Of a DNA stretch of 64,000 bases, positions 11,599 through 20,717 are shown piece by piece. Origin of the DNA: Pseudotabrizicola algicola (lineage in GTDB: Bacteria; Pseudomonadota; Alphaproteobacteria; Rhodobacterales; Rhodobacteraceae); contig NZ_JAAIKE010000008.1 in assembly GCF_010915705.1 (NCBI RefSeq), forward strand, positions 1-64,000. The letters are read 5' to 3'. Position numbers and translations under genes: made by a program. The notes below the pieces were generated by a model, which was given only the letters and a program-made list of their open reading frames with translations, was not told where the DNA came from and did not search any database. Position 1 is the stretch's first letter. Each line of letters opens with the position of its first letter.

Positions 11599-12351
11599 AT
11601 GATGCCCTACGGACAGACGATCCCGGCGCGTTACCCGGCCGTGGCGGTCTGGACGCTGATTGCGGCCTGCGTGCTCGCCTTCCTGCACCAGACATCGTTG
11701 CCGCCACGCGTGCTGGAGGTGTTCCTGTTCCACTACGCGCTGGTGCCGGCGCGGTTCTTCGGACCGCTGGCCGCTGTCGCGCCGGGAGACCCGATGGTCT
11801 TTCTGACCAACATGTTCCTGCACGGGGGATGGCTGCACCTGATCCTGAACATGTGGACGCTCTGGGTCTTCGGCCCGGCGGTCGAGGACCGGCTGGGAAG
11901 CCTGCGCTTCCTCGGCTTCTATCTGGTCTGTGGTCTTGCGGCCTCTTTCGCCCATGCGTTGGCCAATCCCGACTCGGTCATCCCCGCGCTCGGGGCCTCG
12001 GGCGCGATTGCCGGGATCATCGGCTGCTATGCCCGGTTCTTTCCGCATGCCCGGCTGGTGATGATGGTGCCGGTCCTCTTCATCCCGCTGTTCTTCGAGG
12101 TCCGCGCAATCGTCTTTGCCGCGATCTGGTTCGCAATGCAGGCGATCCCCGGCATCCTGGAGTTCGGACAGCAGACCGACAGCGGCGGGATCGCCTGGTG
12201 GGCGCATATCGGCGGCTTCGTCGCGGGCTGGCTGCTGGCACCGCTCGTGCACCGGCCGCGGCGAGGCTATCGACGGTATTATCGGGACGAAGGCATCGCC
12301 GGCTTCCGGCCGGACGGGCGGCGCATCGGAGGGCGCGGACCATGGGGCTGA
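11599..12351 (+). CDS. Rhomboid-family intramembrane serine protease
   Basis: 250 residues from the ATG at 11599, preceded by a GAGGAA site; the longer open frame from 11191 is a shadow of the preceding gene. Six or so membrane segments. The rhomboid signature is clear: HGGWLHLILNM near 75-85 (Asn84), the nucleophile GASG at 132-135 (Ser134) and the partner histidine in AHIGG (His203). A basic C-terminal tail follows. Rhomboids cut single transmembrane helices. The stop overlaps the next gene start by 10 bp, which suggests translational coupling to the downstream serine protease. Confidence 0.9.
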   Translation: MMPYGQTIPARYPAVAVWTLIAACVLAFLHQTSLPPRVLEVFLFHYALVPARFFGPLAAVAPGDPMVFLTNMFLHGGWLHLILNMWTLWVFGPAVEDRLGSLRFLGFYLVCGLAASFAHALANPDSVIPALGASGAIAGIIGCYARFFPHARLVMMVPVLFIPLFFEVRAIVFAAIWFAMQAIPGILEFGQQTDSGGIAWWAHIGGFVAGWLLAPLVHRPRRGYRRYYRDEGIAGFRPDGRRIGGRGPWG

Positions 12352-13169
12352 TGGAACTTCTGTGGCTGTTCTTAATCGTCTCGGCAATGCAGCCGGTGTT
12401 GCAGCGGCGCTATCTCGATGCGATGCGCACCCGCAAGATCGCCCAGATCGAGGGCCAGCGCGGCAGCCGGGTGATCCTGCTCGTGCACCGGCAGGAGACG
12501 ATGAGCCTCTTGGGCTTCCCGCTGATGCGCTACATCGACGTCAACGACAGCGAGGAAGTGCTGCGCGCGATCCAGCTTACTGACGACGACGTGCCGCTCG
12601 ACATCGTGCTGCACACGCCCGGCGGGCTGGTGCTGGCCGCGACCCAGATCGCCCGCGCGATCCGCGCGCATCGGGGCAAGGTCACGGTCTTCGTGCCGCA
12701 TTACGCCATGTCGGGCGGGACGCTGATCGCGCTGGCGGCCGACGAGATCGTCATGTGCCGCCACTCGGTCCTCGGCCCGATCGACCCGCAACTGGGCGGT
12801 ATGCCCGCGGCCTCTGTGATCCGCGTGGCCGAGGAGAAGCCTATCGTCGAGGTCGAGGACCAGACCCTGATCCTGGCCGATGTCGGGCGCAAGGCCATCG
12901 CCCAGGTAACCGAGACCGCCCGCAGCCTGCTGGCCGCCCGGATGGAGTCGGCCGAGGCCGAGGCCCTGGCCACAAGGCTCGCCACCGGCACCTGGACCCA
13001 TGACTACCCCATCGCCGCCGAGGAGGCGCGCGAGATGGGCCTGCCCGTCAGCCTGGAAATGCCCGCCGAGATCATGGAGCTGATGAAGCTCTACCCGCAG
13101 CCGGTGCGCCGCCAGGCGGGCGGTGTCGAATACCTGCCCGAACGGCGCCAACGCGAGGCGCGCCGGTGA
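12342..13169 (+). CDS. Membrane-anchored SppA/ClpP-fold serine protease (SDH proteinase family)
   Basis: 275 residues. A short N-terminal hydrophobic helix (about 4-20) is followed by a ClpP/crotonase-fold domain with an HTPGG motif at 91-95 and the nucleophile segment AMSGGT (Ser124), then LAADEIVM. This fits the serine dehydrogenase proteinase / SppA-like family, which usually uses a Ser-Lys type active site. It overlaps the rhomboid gene by 10 bp and probably acts with it at the membrane. The exact catalytic base is not assigned. Confidence 0.8.
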   Translation: MGLMELLWLFLIVSAMQPVLQRRYLDAMRTRKIAQIEGQRGSRVILLVHRQETMSLLGFPLMRYIDVNDSEEVLRAIQLTDDDVPLDIVLHTPGGLVLAATQIARAIRAHRGKVTVFVPHYAMSGGTLIALAADEIVMCRHSVLGPIDPQLGGMPAASVIRVAEEKPIVEVEDQTLILADVGRKAIAQVTETARSLLAARMESAEAEALATRLATGTWTHDYPIAAEEAREMGLPVSLEMPAEIMELMKLYPQPVRRQAGGVEYLPERRQREARR

Positions 13170-13223
13170 CCGCAGGATCGCAGCGTGATGCGTCGAAAAC
13201 CGTGAAACAGAAGGAAAACCCCC

Positions 13224-13649
13224 ATGCCCACCGTCGCCTGCCCCGAATGCGCCGCCACCAATCGTATCCCTGACGCCCGCTTGAGCGAAGGCCCCAAATG
13301 CGGGCGCTGCGGTGCGGCCCTGTTTCAGGGGCACCCGGTCGATCTGACCTCGGCCAGTTTCGACCGGCACCTGAACGCCGAAACCCCGCTTCTGGTCGAT
13401 TTCTGGGCTGCCTGGTGCGGGCCCTGCAAGGTGATGGCGCCGCAGTTCGAGGCCGCGGCCCGCATGCTCGAGCCGCAGGTCCGTCTCGGCAAGCTCGACA
13501 CCGAGGCCGAGCAGGCGATCGCCGGGCGCTACAACATCCGCGGCATCCCGACGATGATCCTGTTCCGCGCCGGCCGCGAAGTCGCGCGAACGAGCGGCGC
13601 CATGTCCGCCGCCGACATCGCCCGCTGGGCGCGCGGCCAGCTTGGCTGA
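13224..13649 (+). CDS. trxC: Thioredoxin 2 (TrxC type)
   Basis: 141 residues. An N-terminal zinc ribbon (Cys6, Cys9, Cys26, Cys29) precedes a thioredoxin fold with the active site WCGPC at 64-68 and a cis-proline loop RGIPT near 109. Zinc-bearing thioredoxin 2 is an oxidative-stress disulfide reductase. Trx genes are regular members of transferable stress-tolerance loci. It lies 54 bp after the serine protease gene, with its own purine-rich ribosome site. Confidence 0.92.
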   Translation: MPTVACPECAATNRIPDARLSEGPKCGRCGAALFQGHPVDLTSASFDRHLNAETPLLVDFWAAWCGPCKVMAPQFEAAARMLEPQVRLGKLDTEAEQAIAGRYNIRGIPTMILFRAGREVARTSGAMSAADIARWARGQLG

Positions 13650-13719
13650 TCCGACATCTGGTCGCGGGCGGCGGCCTGAACCATCCGTTCAACTAACTCA
13701 AAAGGAAGAGAAAACCAGC

Positions 13720-14790
13720 ATGAGAATTGTTCCACGTCTGGCCAAGGGAACCGACTATGAAGGTCCGGTGCTTGCGCAGCAGATCGAGGCAGCCGCGGAG
13801 GACCTGCTGCTGCCGCTCTTGCGCAAGCATGGCGCAGAGGACCGGCTGCTGCATGCGTTGCTGACCGAAGTGAAAGGGTCCACCCCGCGCTGGCGGCTCG
13901 ATCTGCAGATGACCCTGCCGCGCGACCGGATCGCGACCGCCTCTGCCGAAGCCCCCGATCCCGAGACCGCCGTGGCGCAGGCCGTCCGTCGCCTGTTCCG
14001 CGACGCGAAGCGTCATGTCGACCTGCTCATCGACCGCAAGCGTCAGCGCCGGCAGAAGCAAAAGAATGCACGTGCCGCGATCACCGCGCGCCTTGCCGCG
14101 CTGCCCGCCGACACCGCGCCCGCCTCGCAGGCCGGCATCACGCCCTTGCTCGAGCGGCTGCGCGCGGTGGCCCGGCGCGAGCTGGCCTATCTGCGCGCGG
14201 CCGGCGATCTGGCGCCCGACTGGCCGACGCTGGACGATGTTGTGGACGAGGCCGCCGTCGCCACCCGCGAAGCCTGGGATCCCACCCGGCCCGGCGAAAA
14301 GGTCTGGCTCGCGCTCCTGCGCAACCTCTTCAAGGTGCTGAATTGCGAGGTGGCCGCCAACCGGGTCTTCGGGGAGGCGGTGTCGCTGGATGCCCCGCCG
14401 CCCGAGGACGCCCGCGATCAGGCCGAGGCCATGGTCGAGGAGGAGTTCCTGGAATTCCACCAGCCCGACGAAAGCCTGACGCTGGCCGATGTGCTGCCGG
14501 ACGACATCGCGCCGCTGGCCGACGCACCCGCTGAGGACGAGACCGCGGCGGAGCAGGCCCTTCTCGCCGATGTGGTGAAGGATCTCCCGCAGGCCTGGCG
14601 GCGGGCCTGGCTTCTGCAGGATCTCGAAGGCCTCTCGGTCGCCGCCATCGCCGAAGTGCTGGAGACGACCAAGGCCCGGGCCGAGTCCTGGATCACCGAA
14701 GCCGAGGCCTTCCTGTCGGCCCGGATCGAGGATGCCGGCATCGTCCGGCAGGCCGGGCTGCGCCTGACGCTGCGCCGCACCCCGGGCTGA
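13720..14790 (+). CDS. HPF/RaiA-like domain fused to sigma-factor-like region
   Basis: 356 residues from the ATG at 13720, with AAAGGAAG upstream. Residues about 40-115 resemble the HPF/RaiA ribosome-hibernation fold: a strand pair ending in LQMTLPRDRI, then an acidic turn with PDPETAVAQAVRRL, then a basic tail with RKRQRRQKQK. Residues about 150-210 resemble a degenerate sigma region 2, and about 300-350 look like sigma-70 region 4 (LPQAWRRAWLLQDLEGLSVA, then a helix-turn-helix). Family precedents exist among stress-island proteins. It could link ribosome hibernation to transcription of the island, but that is inference. Confidence 0.65.
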   Translation: MRIVPRLAKGTDYEGPVLAQQIEAAAEDLLLPLLRKHGAEDRLLHALLTEVKGSTPRWRLDLQMTLPRDRIATASAEAPDPETAVAQAVRRLFRDAKRHVDLLIDRKRQRRQKQKNARAAITARLAALPADTAPASQAGITPLLERLRAVARRELAYLRAAGDLAPDWPTLDDVVDEAAVATREAWDPTRPGEKVWLALLRNLFKVLNCEVAANRVFGEAVSLDAPPPEDARDQAEAMVEEEFLEFHQPDESLTLADVLPDDIAPLADAPAEDETAAEQALLADVVKDLPQAWRRAWLLQDLEGLSVAAIAEVLETTKARAESWITEAEAFLSARIEDAGIVRQAGLRLTLRRTPG

Positions 14791-14794
14791 CCGG

Positions 14795-16231
14795 GTGGTC
14801 CTGACTGGTCTTGATACGGTCGAGATCGCCTCGCTCATCGGTGGGGCGATCACGTTCCTGCTGGCCGTCGGGGCGGTGGGGCACGCGCTGGTCACCAAGC
14901 GCGATCCGCGCTCGGCTACGATCTGGCTGCTAGCGATCCTGCTCCTGCCCCTCGTCGGCGTGGTGCTCTATGTCCTGTTCGGCATCAACCGCTACCGCCG
15001 CCGTGCGATCCGGATGCGCGAGGAGCATCCGCGGCTGGCGCCTGCGCCGTCGCCCGACCCGGCGATGGCACCCGCCGCCTTTGCCGGGCTCGACCGTCTG
15101 GCCGGGCAGACGACGGGCCTGCCGCTGCTGCCCGGCAACCGCGTGACGCCGCTCGTGGACGGGGCCGAGGCCTATCCGGCCATGCTGGAGGCGATCCGGG
15201 AGGCCAGGGCCAGCGTGGCGCTGATGTCCTTCATCTTCGACGGCACCGGCATCGGCGAGGCCTTCGTCGCCGAGCTTGCGGCGGCGCAGCGTCGCGGGGT
15301 GGCGGTGCGCGTGCTCATCGACGATGTGCATGTGCGGCTCTCGCGCCGGTCGGCCTTCCGGCCGCTGCGGCGTACAGGCGTGCCGGTCGCGGCCTTCAAC
15401 GCCACGCTGGTGCCGGCGCGGCTGCATGCCGCCAACCTACGCAACCACCGCAAGATCCTGGTGGTGGACGGCGCGACGGGTTTCATCGGGGGCACCAACA
15501 TCTTTTCCCCCTACTGGCGCCCCGAAGCGCCCCGGCGCGCTTTCCGCGACCTGCATTTCCGGATCGAGGGGCCGGCCGTCCTGCATCTGCGCGACTGTTT
15601 CGCGCAGGACTGGGCTGACACCACGGGCGAGGTTCTGGACGACGCCTTCTGGTGCGGGGCACCCGCGCCGGTTCCGGACGGGGCGCCTGCCCGTGGGATT
15701 GCGGCAGGGCCGGATGAGACGCTCGACCGCATGCGCTGGCTGTTTCTCGGCGCCATCGCCACGGCGCGCCGCAGCATCCGCATCCGCACGCCCTATTTCG
15801 TGCCCGATCAGGCGACGATCGCGGCGCTCTCCGCCGCCGCCCTGCGCGGCGTTACCGTCGAGATCCTCGTTCCGGCCGAGAACGACCATGCCTTCGTGCA
15901 CTGGGCCGCGCAGGCGCATTTCTGGCAGGTGATGCAACATGGCGCGCGCGTTCATGCCCGCCGCGGCCCCTTCGACCACAGCAAGCTCATGCTGGTGGAC
16001 GATGTCTGGGTCTGCCTCGGCTCGGCCAACTGGGATGCGCGCAGCCTGCGGCTGAACTTCGAGTTCAACCTCGAGGTTTACGACCCAGCCCTCTGCGGGC
16101 GGCTCGCCGCCGATTTCGACCGCATCCGCGCCCAGGAGTGCGACGCGGTCACAGCCGAAACCCTTGCCACGCGATCCCTGCCCGCGAAGCTGCGCGACGG
16201 CTTCGCCAGGCTGTTCGCACCGATCCTCTAG
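14795..16231 (+). CDS. cls: Cardiolipin synthase (phospholipase D superfamily)
   Basis: 478 residues with a GTG start 4 bp after the preceding stop. Two N-terminal transmembrane segments (about 10-32 and 40-62) match the PLDc_N module. Two HKD motifs follow: HRKILVVDG from His218 and HSKLMLVDD from His395, each with the downstream GGTN or GSAN turn. It condenses phosphatidylglycerol into cardiolipin in the inner membrane. Cardiolipin synthesis fits a membrane-protecting island. Its 3' end overlaps the first in-frame ATG of the kefB frame. Confidence 0.92.
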   Translation: MVLTGLDTVEIASLIGGAITFLLAVGAVGHALVTKRDPRSATIWLLAILLLPLVGVVLYVLFGINRYRRRAIRMREEHPRLAPAPSPDPAMAPAAFAGLDRLAGQTTGLPLLPGNRVTPLVDGAEAYPAMLEAIREARASVALMSFIFDGTGIGEAFVAELAAAQRRGVAVRVLIDDVHVRLSRRSAFRPLRRTGVPVAAFNATLVPARLHAANLRNHRKILVVDGATGFIGGTNIFSPYWRPEAPRRAFRDLHFRIEGPAVLHLRDCFAQDWADTTGEVLDDAFWCGAPAPVPDGAPARGIAAGPDETLDRMRWLFLGAIATARRSIRIRTPYFVPDQATIAALSAAALRGVTVEILVPAENDHAFVHWAAQAHFWQVMQHGARVHARRGPFDHSKLMLVDDVWVCLGSANWDARSLRLNFEFNLEVYDPALCGRLAADFDRIRAQECDAVTAETLATRSLPAKLRDGFARLFAPIL

Positions 16232-18007
16232 AAATTGCGACCCGTCGCGCCCATATCGCCGCGGCCCCCCTGAAACACAAGGAATTCTCCCGTAGGTCAC
16301 TGCCCGAACTCGGCACCTTCTACGAAATCGCCCTGCTGATCGGGCTGGCCACGGCTCTTGGTATCGTCGGCACGCTCCTGCGCCAGCCGATGATCGTGGC
16401 CTTCATCGCCGCGGGCCTTCTCGCCGGACCGGATGTGCTCAACATCGTCCGCTCGACCGAAGCCGTGGCGCTTCTGAGCCAGATCTCGATCGCGGTGCTT
16501 TTGTTCCTCGTCGGGCTGAAGCTCGACATGACCCTGGTGCGGAACCTCGGCCGGGTGGCGGTGGCCACGGGCCTCGGGCAAGTCAGCTTCACTTCGGCGA
16601 TAGGTTTCGTTCTGTGCCTGGTCATGGGCTTCGACTGGTTGACGTCGCTTTACGTCGCGGTGGCGCTGACCTTTTCCTCGACCATCATCATCGTGAAGCT
16701 GCTCTCCGACAAGCGCGAGGTCGATTCGCTGCACGGCAAGATCGCGCTCGGCTTCCTGATCGTGCAGGACCTGTTCGTCGTCTTCGCCATGGTCGTGGTC
16801 TCGACCATGGGGCTCGGTGCCCACGAGGCGCATGGCGGTGGCGGCCTTGGCGCGCTCGTCATCGGGACGCTGGCGCTGGCAGCTTTAGCCTGGGTCTTCA
16901 TCCGGCATCTGGCAGAACCGCTCACCCGTCTGCTCAGCCGGTCGGGCGAGCTTCTGGTGATCTTCGCGGTGGCCTGGGCGGCGGGGCTTGCGGCCGTGGC
17001 CGATCTGGTGGGGCTTGGCAAGGAACTGGGCGGACTGCTCGCCGGGGTGACGCTGGCCTCGACACCGGTGCGCGATCTTCTGGGGGCGCGGCTGGCGGCG
17101 CTGCGCGACTTCCTGCTTCTGTTCTTCTTCCTGTCGCTCGGCGCGGGGATGGACCTCGGCACGCTGGGTGCGCAGGTCGGCCCGGCCGTCGTGCTGTCGC
17201 TCTTCGTGCTGATCGGCAACCCGCTGATCGTGCTGGCGATCATGGGCTACATGGGCTACCGCAAGCGCACCGGGTTCCTGGCCGGGCTGACGGTGGCGCA
17301 AATCTCGGAATTCAGCCTGATCTTCATGGCCATGGGCATCGCGCTCGGCCATGTCGAGGCCGAGGCGATGGGGCTTGTCACCCTGGTCGGGCTGGTGACG
17401 ATCACCCTTTCGGTCTACATGATCACATGGGCGCAGCAGCTTTACGAACTCTGCGCGCCGCTTCTGGGCATCTTCGAGCGGCGCACCCCCTTCCGCGAGC
17501 TGGCCGAGGACACGCCGGGCGCCGAGGACCGGCCGCATGACGTGCTGGTTCTGGGCCTCGGCCGCTTCGGAGCGCGGATCGCCGGTGGGCTGCGGGCTGC
17601 GGGCTGCGAGCCTGCGCCCGCTCGGGGTGGATTTCAACCCCGAATCGGTGCGTCTGGCGCGCGAGGCGGGGTTCGATGCGATCATGGGCGATGCCCACGA
17701 CCCCGAGTTCCTGGCGCATCTGCCGCTTGGCAGCTTCAGCGCTGTCGTCTCGGCCACGCCGCGGATCACCGGCGCGTTGACCGAGGCGGATGGCCACGCC
17801 GCGGCCACCGCGGCCCTGCGCGAGGCCGGGTTCCGGGGCATGATCGCCGTGACGGTGGACGACCCTGCCCATGCCGGCCGGTATCGCCAAATCGGCGCGG
17901 ATCTGGTCCTCAGCCCGTTCGACGATGCCGCCGAGGTATCTGTCGCGCGCCTGCTCGCGCAGCTGCGCCGGGGTGACGACGCTGCCGCAAGCGGAGGCGC
18001 GACATGA
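16138..18007 (+). pseudogene. kefB: KefB-like CPA2 cation/proton antiporter, frameshifted
   Basis: The first frame (to 17976) encodes about 12 membrane segments of a CPA2 antiporter starting near 16306, then the start of a TrkA-N domain with VLGLGRFGARIAGG. Homology then moves to the +1 frame (VDFNPESVRLAREAG and onward) and ends at 18007. The switch lies in GGCTGCG repeated three times at 17588-17608. Removing one 7-bp unit restores one continuous frame through the RCK domain. The true start is unclear: the first ATG (16138) lies 94 bp inside cls, and no good ATG or GTG is seen near 16300. KefB is a regular member of stress-tolerance islands. Confidence 0.85.
17588..17608 (+). repeat. Three tandem copies of a 7-bp unit at the kefB frameshift
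   Basis: GGCTGCG occurs three times head to tail. Because 7 is not a multiple of 3, gain or loss of a unit switches the reading frame. With two units the protein reads continuously through the TrkA-N domain. Confidence 0.95.
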
Positions 18008-18073
18008 ACGAGGCCATGGCACTCTCCGCGCGGCCCGGGGTCCGACCGCTTAGAGCTGCCGTCCGGGCAACGC

Positions 18074-18101
18074 TTGTTTGCGCCTGAAGAACGCGGATAC
18101 T
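18074..18101 (+). promoter_or_regulatory. Candidate promoter of dps
   Basis: TTGTTT (18074-18079), 16 nt, GATACT (18096-18101), 28 bp before the dps start. It fits a sigma-70-type layout loosely, and dps is separated from kefB by 121 bp, so its own promoter is plausible. Confidence 0.35.
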
Positions 18102-18128
18102 GACCGTCAATGCGAAAGGAGTTTCGAC

Positions 18129-18605
18129 ATGAAAACACTGAACGATCTTCCCTCCAACAGCCGTTCTGCCGCGGCGGAGAGGCTGAACGCCCATCTCGCG
18201 GGCGCGCTGGATCTGGCGCTTTGCGTCAAGCAGGCTCACTGGAACATTCGGGGCGCGGGCTTCATCGCCCTGCATGAAATGCTCGACGGGCTGCGCGCCT
18301 CGCTCGACGGCGAAATCGATACCATCGCCGAGCGCATCGCCCAGCTCGGCTTTCCGGCACACGGAACCCTGCAGGCGATTCAGCAGACCACATCGTTCGA
18401 CCCGTATCCGCTCGAAGAGGTGGATATCAGCAAGCATCTGGCCGCGCTCGCCCAGCGGTACGCAGCCCTCGGGGGCGCGGTCCGTCGCGACATCGCGAAC
18501 CTCGACGAGATGGGCGATCCGGCGAGTGCCGATATCCTGACCGGCACTGCACGCGTCCTCGACAAGGGGCTATGGTTCCTTGAAGCGCATCTTTCTCCCG
18601 CATAA
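18129..18605 (+). CDS. dps: Dps-family DNA-binding ferritin
   Basis: 158 residues from the ATG at 18129, with AAGGAG 8 nt upstream. The four-helix ferritin-like fold carries the Dps ferroxidase residues in KQAHWNIRG (His37), a following histidine (His49) with Asp53, and a downstream acidic pair near 60-64. Dps dodecamers store iron, consume peroxide and coat DNA. It ends the stress island and probably gives peroxide protection. Its N-terminal tail is short and only mildly polar. Confidence 0.93.
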   Translation: MKTLNDLPSNSRSAAAERLNAHLAGALDLALCVKQAHWNIRGAGFIALHEMLDGLRASLDGEIDTIAERIAQLGFPAHGTLQAIQQTTSFDPYPLEEVDISKHLAALAQRYAALGGAVRRDIANLDEMGDPASADILTGTARVLDKGLWFLEAHLSPA

Positions 18606-19095
18606 AGAACGCAAAGGGCATGCCGGGACTAATGTGAGAAAAACACCTCTGTAATCGGAAAGTATGCAGACTCTCGAGCAGAAATACCGGTTCGTGCCTA
18701 CCTGCGCTCCTTCGTAATCCGGTTCTTGGGCTCAAGGCGCCTTGGTAACGGCACGGGGGGCGTAGTGTGTTTGGTATAGGCAACTGCGGCAGAATGCAGA
18801 CAAAGATCGAGCCACATCTGGCATATGCAAGGAGGAAAAAGGCCGAGAGTTTGCCGGGCGCGTCGAGCGGAAAGCCAACACGGGCGACCCAGATCCCGGG
18901 TTGCCGGAGAAATTTCAGTCCAAGGCTTGTGCGGCGCTGGAAGCCTATACTTGTGGATCATCTGATCTACGTGTTCCGCTGCGCCGAGATGGCGGCTTGA
19001 ACGCTTCGGGGGCCGTATACGGGTTGTTGACGGTCATTTCGCGGTTCCTCGGCCGCCATATCAGCGGTTGGTCAAATTCCCGGACAGACTCGTCC
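18606..19095. other. Gene-poor junction after the stress island
   Basis: About 490 bp with no gene I can support. Short frames exist on both strands, but none has a ribosome site with a recognisable protein. Lower GC near 18620-18700 suggests foreign or non-coding DNA. The left end of the IS5-like element must lie near its right edge; I could not identify its terminal inverted repeat. Confidence 0.5.
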
Positions 19096-20052
19096 TCATG
19101 CCAGAAGCCTGCTTCGCACCAGGAACAGGTTGCCGAGCGCGAACAGGGTGAAGAGCTGGGCGCGGTTCTTGACCAGTCCCCGGTAGCGGGTCTTCACGTA
19201 GCCGAACTGCCGCTTGAGGATGCGGAACGGGTGTTCGACACGGGCCCTGACCATGGCGATGATCCGGTTGATCTTCTCGTCCTCGGGGTGGAGCTTGCCG
19301 CCCTTCGGCGCCTTGCGCATCACGCCCCAGTCCTTGCCCTCCTCGGTGAACGCGGCCTCCCGCTCGGCGCTGACATAGCCCTTGTCGGCCCAGACCGAGG
19401 TTTCCTCGCCATGCAGCAACTCGTCCCAGACCCGACTGTCATGGACCCTGGCGGTCGAGGTCTCGAGGCTGTGGGTCACGCCGCTTTCGGCATCGACGCC
19501 GACATGCGCCTTCATGCCGAAGTATCACGTGTTGCCCTTCTTCGTGGACGACATCTCCGGATCGCGGGCGCCCGCCTTGTTCCTGGTGGATGACGGTGCG
19601 TCGATGATCGTCGCATCCACCAGCGTGCCCGAGCGCAGCGTGATGCCCCTGTCCGCCAGATGCGCGTTCACCTCGGCGAAGATCGTCTCGGTCAGCCCGT
19701 GCCGCCCCAGGAGCTGGCGGAAGTTGAGGATCGTGGTCTCGTCCGGAATGCGGTCGTCGCCGAGCTCGATCCCCGCAAAGCGCCGCATCGCCTCGCTGTC
19801 GTAGAGCGTATCTTCCGCCATCGGGTCGCTCAACGCGTACCAGTTCTGCAGGAAGTAGACCCGCAGCATCGTCTCCAGCGGCATCGGTGGCCGTCCGCCC
19901 TTTGGCCCCGCCTTCGGATAGTGCGGCGCGATCAGGGCCAGCAGCCGCGTCCACGGCACCACGGCATCCATCTCCGCCAGGAACTGCTCCCGCCGCGTCA
20001 CCTTCTTCTTCATCGCGTCGCGAAGACCGGGAATGGCGGGCTGCTTCGGCAT
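19096..20052 (-). pseudogene. IS5-family transposase with an internal stop
   Basis: One frame of 318 codons broken by a TGA at 19527-19525. Upstream (to 20052) it reads as an IS5 N-terminus with PAIPGLRD and GGRPPMPLETMLR; downstream it continues with MKAHVGVDAESG, WADKGY and VEHPFRILKRQFGY, giving the DDE residues in LVDATIID, ADKGY and the C-terminal Glu. The stop replaces a Trp codon (TGG to TGA) in the usual NTWYFGMK stretch. The element is probably inactive unless the stop is read through. Confidence 0.9.
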
Positions 20053-20110
20053 CGGCGGAACTCCTCAGGGGGCGCCCACGCAGCTTATAAGATCACACAA
20101 GTGACGGGAG
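19096..20110 (-). mobile_element. IS5-like insertion sequence (ends approximate)
   Basis: It is defined by the transposase pseudogene. It lies between the stress island and the prophage end. I could not find matching terminal repeats or a target duplication, so the outer limits are estimates. Confidence 0.6.
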
Positions 20111-20195
20111 GTACTTCAGGGGTTCCTTGTGCAGTTCCCGCTGAAAACAGCATTTGCCTCTCGGCCAGCGCCTCAATGAGGCGGATCGGCTCTGA

Positions 20196-20369
20196 TCACC
20201 TGATCTCGAACCAGCGCATCGCGGTCTGCAGGAGATGGTCGTAATCGCCCGCAATGGCCTCGTCCATGAAGGCGGCGATCTCTTCGTCGGAGAGCCCGGC
20301 ATCGCGAGCGGCGGCGCGACAGCGACCGAGGATGGCGAAGTCGTTGCCATCCTGGCCGGTGAGCGTGGT
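20196..20369 (-). pseudogene. Start-less fragment of a small conserved protein
   Basis: The minus-strand frame ending at 20196 encodes about 57 residues with the pattern LTGQDGNDFAILGRC, then GDYDHLLQTAMRWFEI at the end. This matches a widespread family of short proteins of unknown function. No ATG, GTG or TTG precedes the conserved block, and a TGA interrupts the frame at 20381-20379. It therefore looks like a remnant, perhaps cut by insertion of the neighbouring IS or prophage. It may mark the left junction of the prophage. Confidence 0.6.
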
Positions 20370-20450
20370 GTTTCGAGGTCATTCCGTGCGGCTCCGTTGA
20401 CGCGGCACCACGACATCAGGCGTGGCCGGCGGGCATAGTCCAGTCGAGAG

Positions 20451-20717
20451 TCAGCGGCTGGCGTGCGGGGCTTGGCAGGCCCGCGCCTGGTCGCGCAGGA
20501 CGGCGTAGTCGGCGAGCCAGCCTGCGATCAGCGCCCCCTCCGGCAGCGCAGCGACTTCCTCGGCGACACGCATCTGCTCGGCCGGACTGTACGCGACGAC
20601 GGGCGGGCAGGCGCCGGGCGGTGCGTCAGAACCCGCCGTCGCGCAGCCGGTCAAGAAGATCGTTGCGGCTGCGAGGGCGGCGCGCGGCGGCGTCCAGCAT
20701 CTGGCGGTGGATGGCAT
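20451..20717 (-). CDS. Rz1-like lipoprotein, candidate outer-membrane spanin
   Basis: 88 residues from the ATG at 20715-20717. A signal sequence ends in a lipobox-like FLTGC near residue 24, followed by a short periplasmic part ending in a Cys-containing tail. Its first 92 bp overlap the preceding gene in another frame, the arrangement of Rz/Rz1 spanin pairs. It lies at the end of the lysis cassette. The spanin role is inferred from size, lipobox and overlap; the family itself is not recognised. Confidence 0.6.
   Translation of the reverse strand: MPSTARCWTPPRAALAAATIFLTGCATAGSDAPPGACPPVVAYSPAEQMRVAEEVAALPEGALIAGWLADYAVLRDQARACQAPHASR

Noticed and set aside
16138-17976. Programmed frameshift in kefB
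   Set aside because: No slippery heptamer; the shift coincides with a tandem repeat of 7 bp, which explains it better.
17537-18007. Separate TrkA-N protein downstream of kefB
   Set aside because: It lacks a start and the nucleotide-binding glycine motif, which lies in the kefB frame; removing one 7-bp repeat joins the two, so they are one broken gene.
18767-19000. 77-codon plus-strand frame after dps
   Set aside because: No ribosome site, no recognisable features, and other frames are equally open.
20093-20110. Right inverted repeat of the IS5-like element
   Set aside because: No convincing match was found at the left end, so the IS borders are left open.
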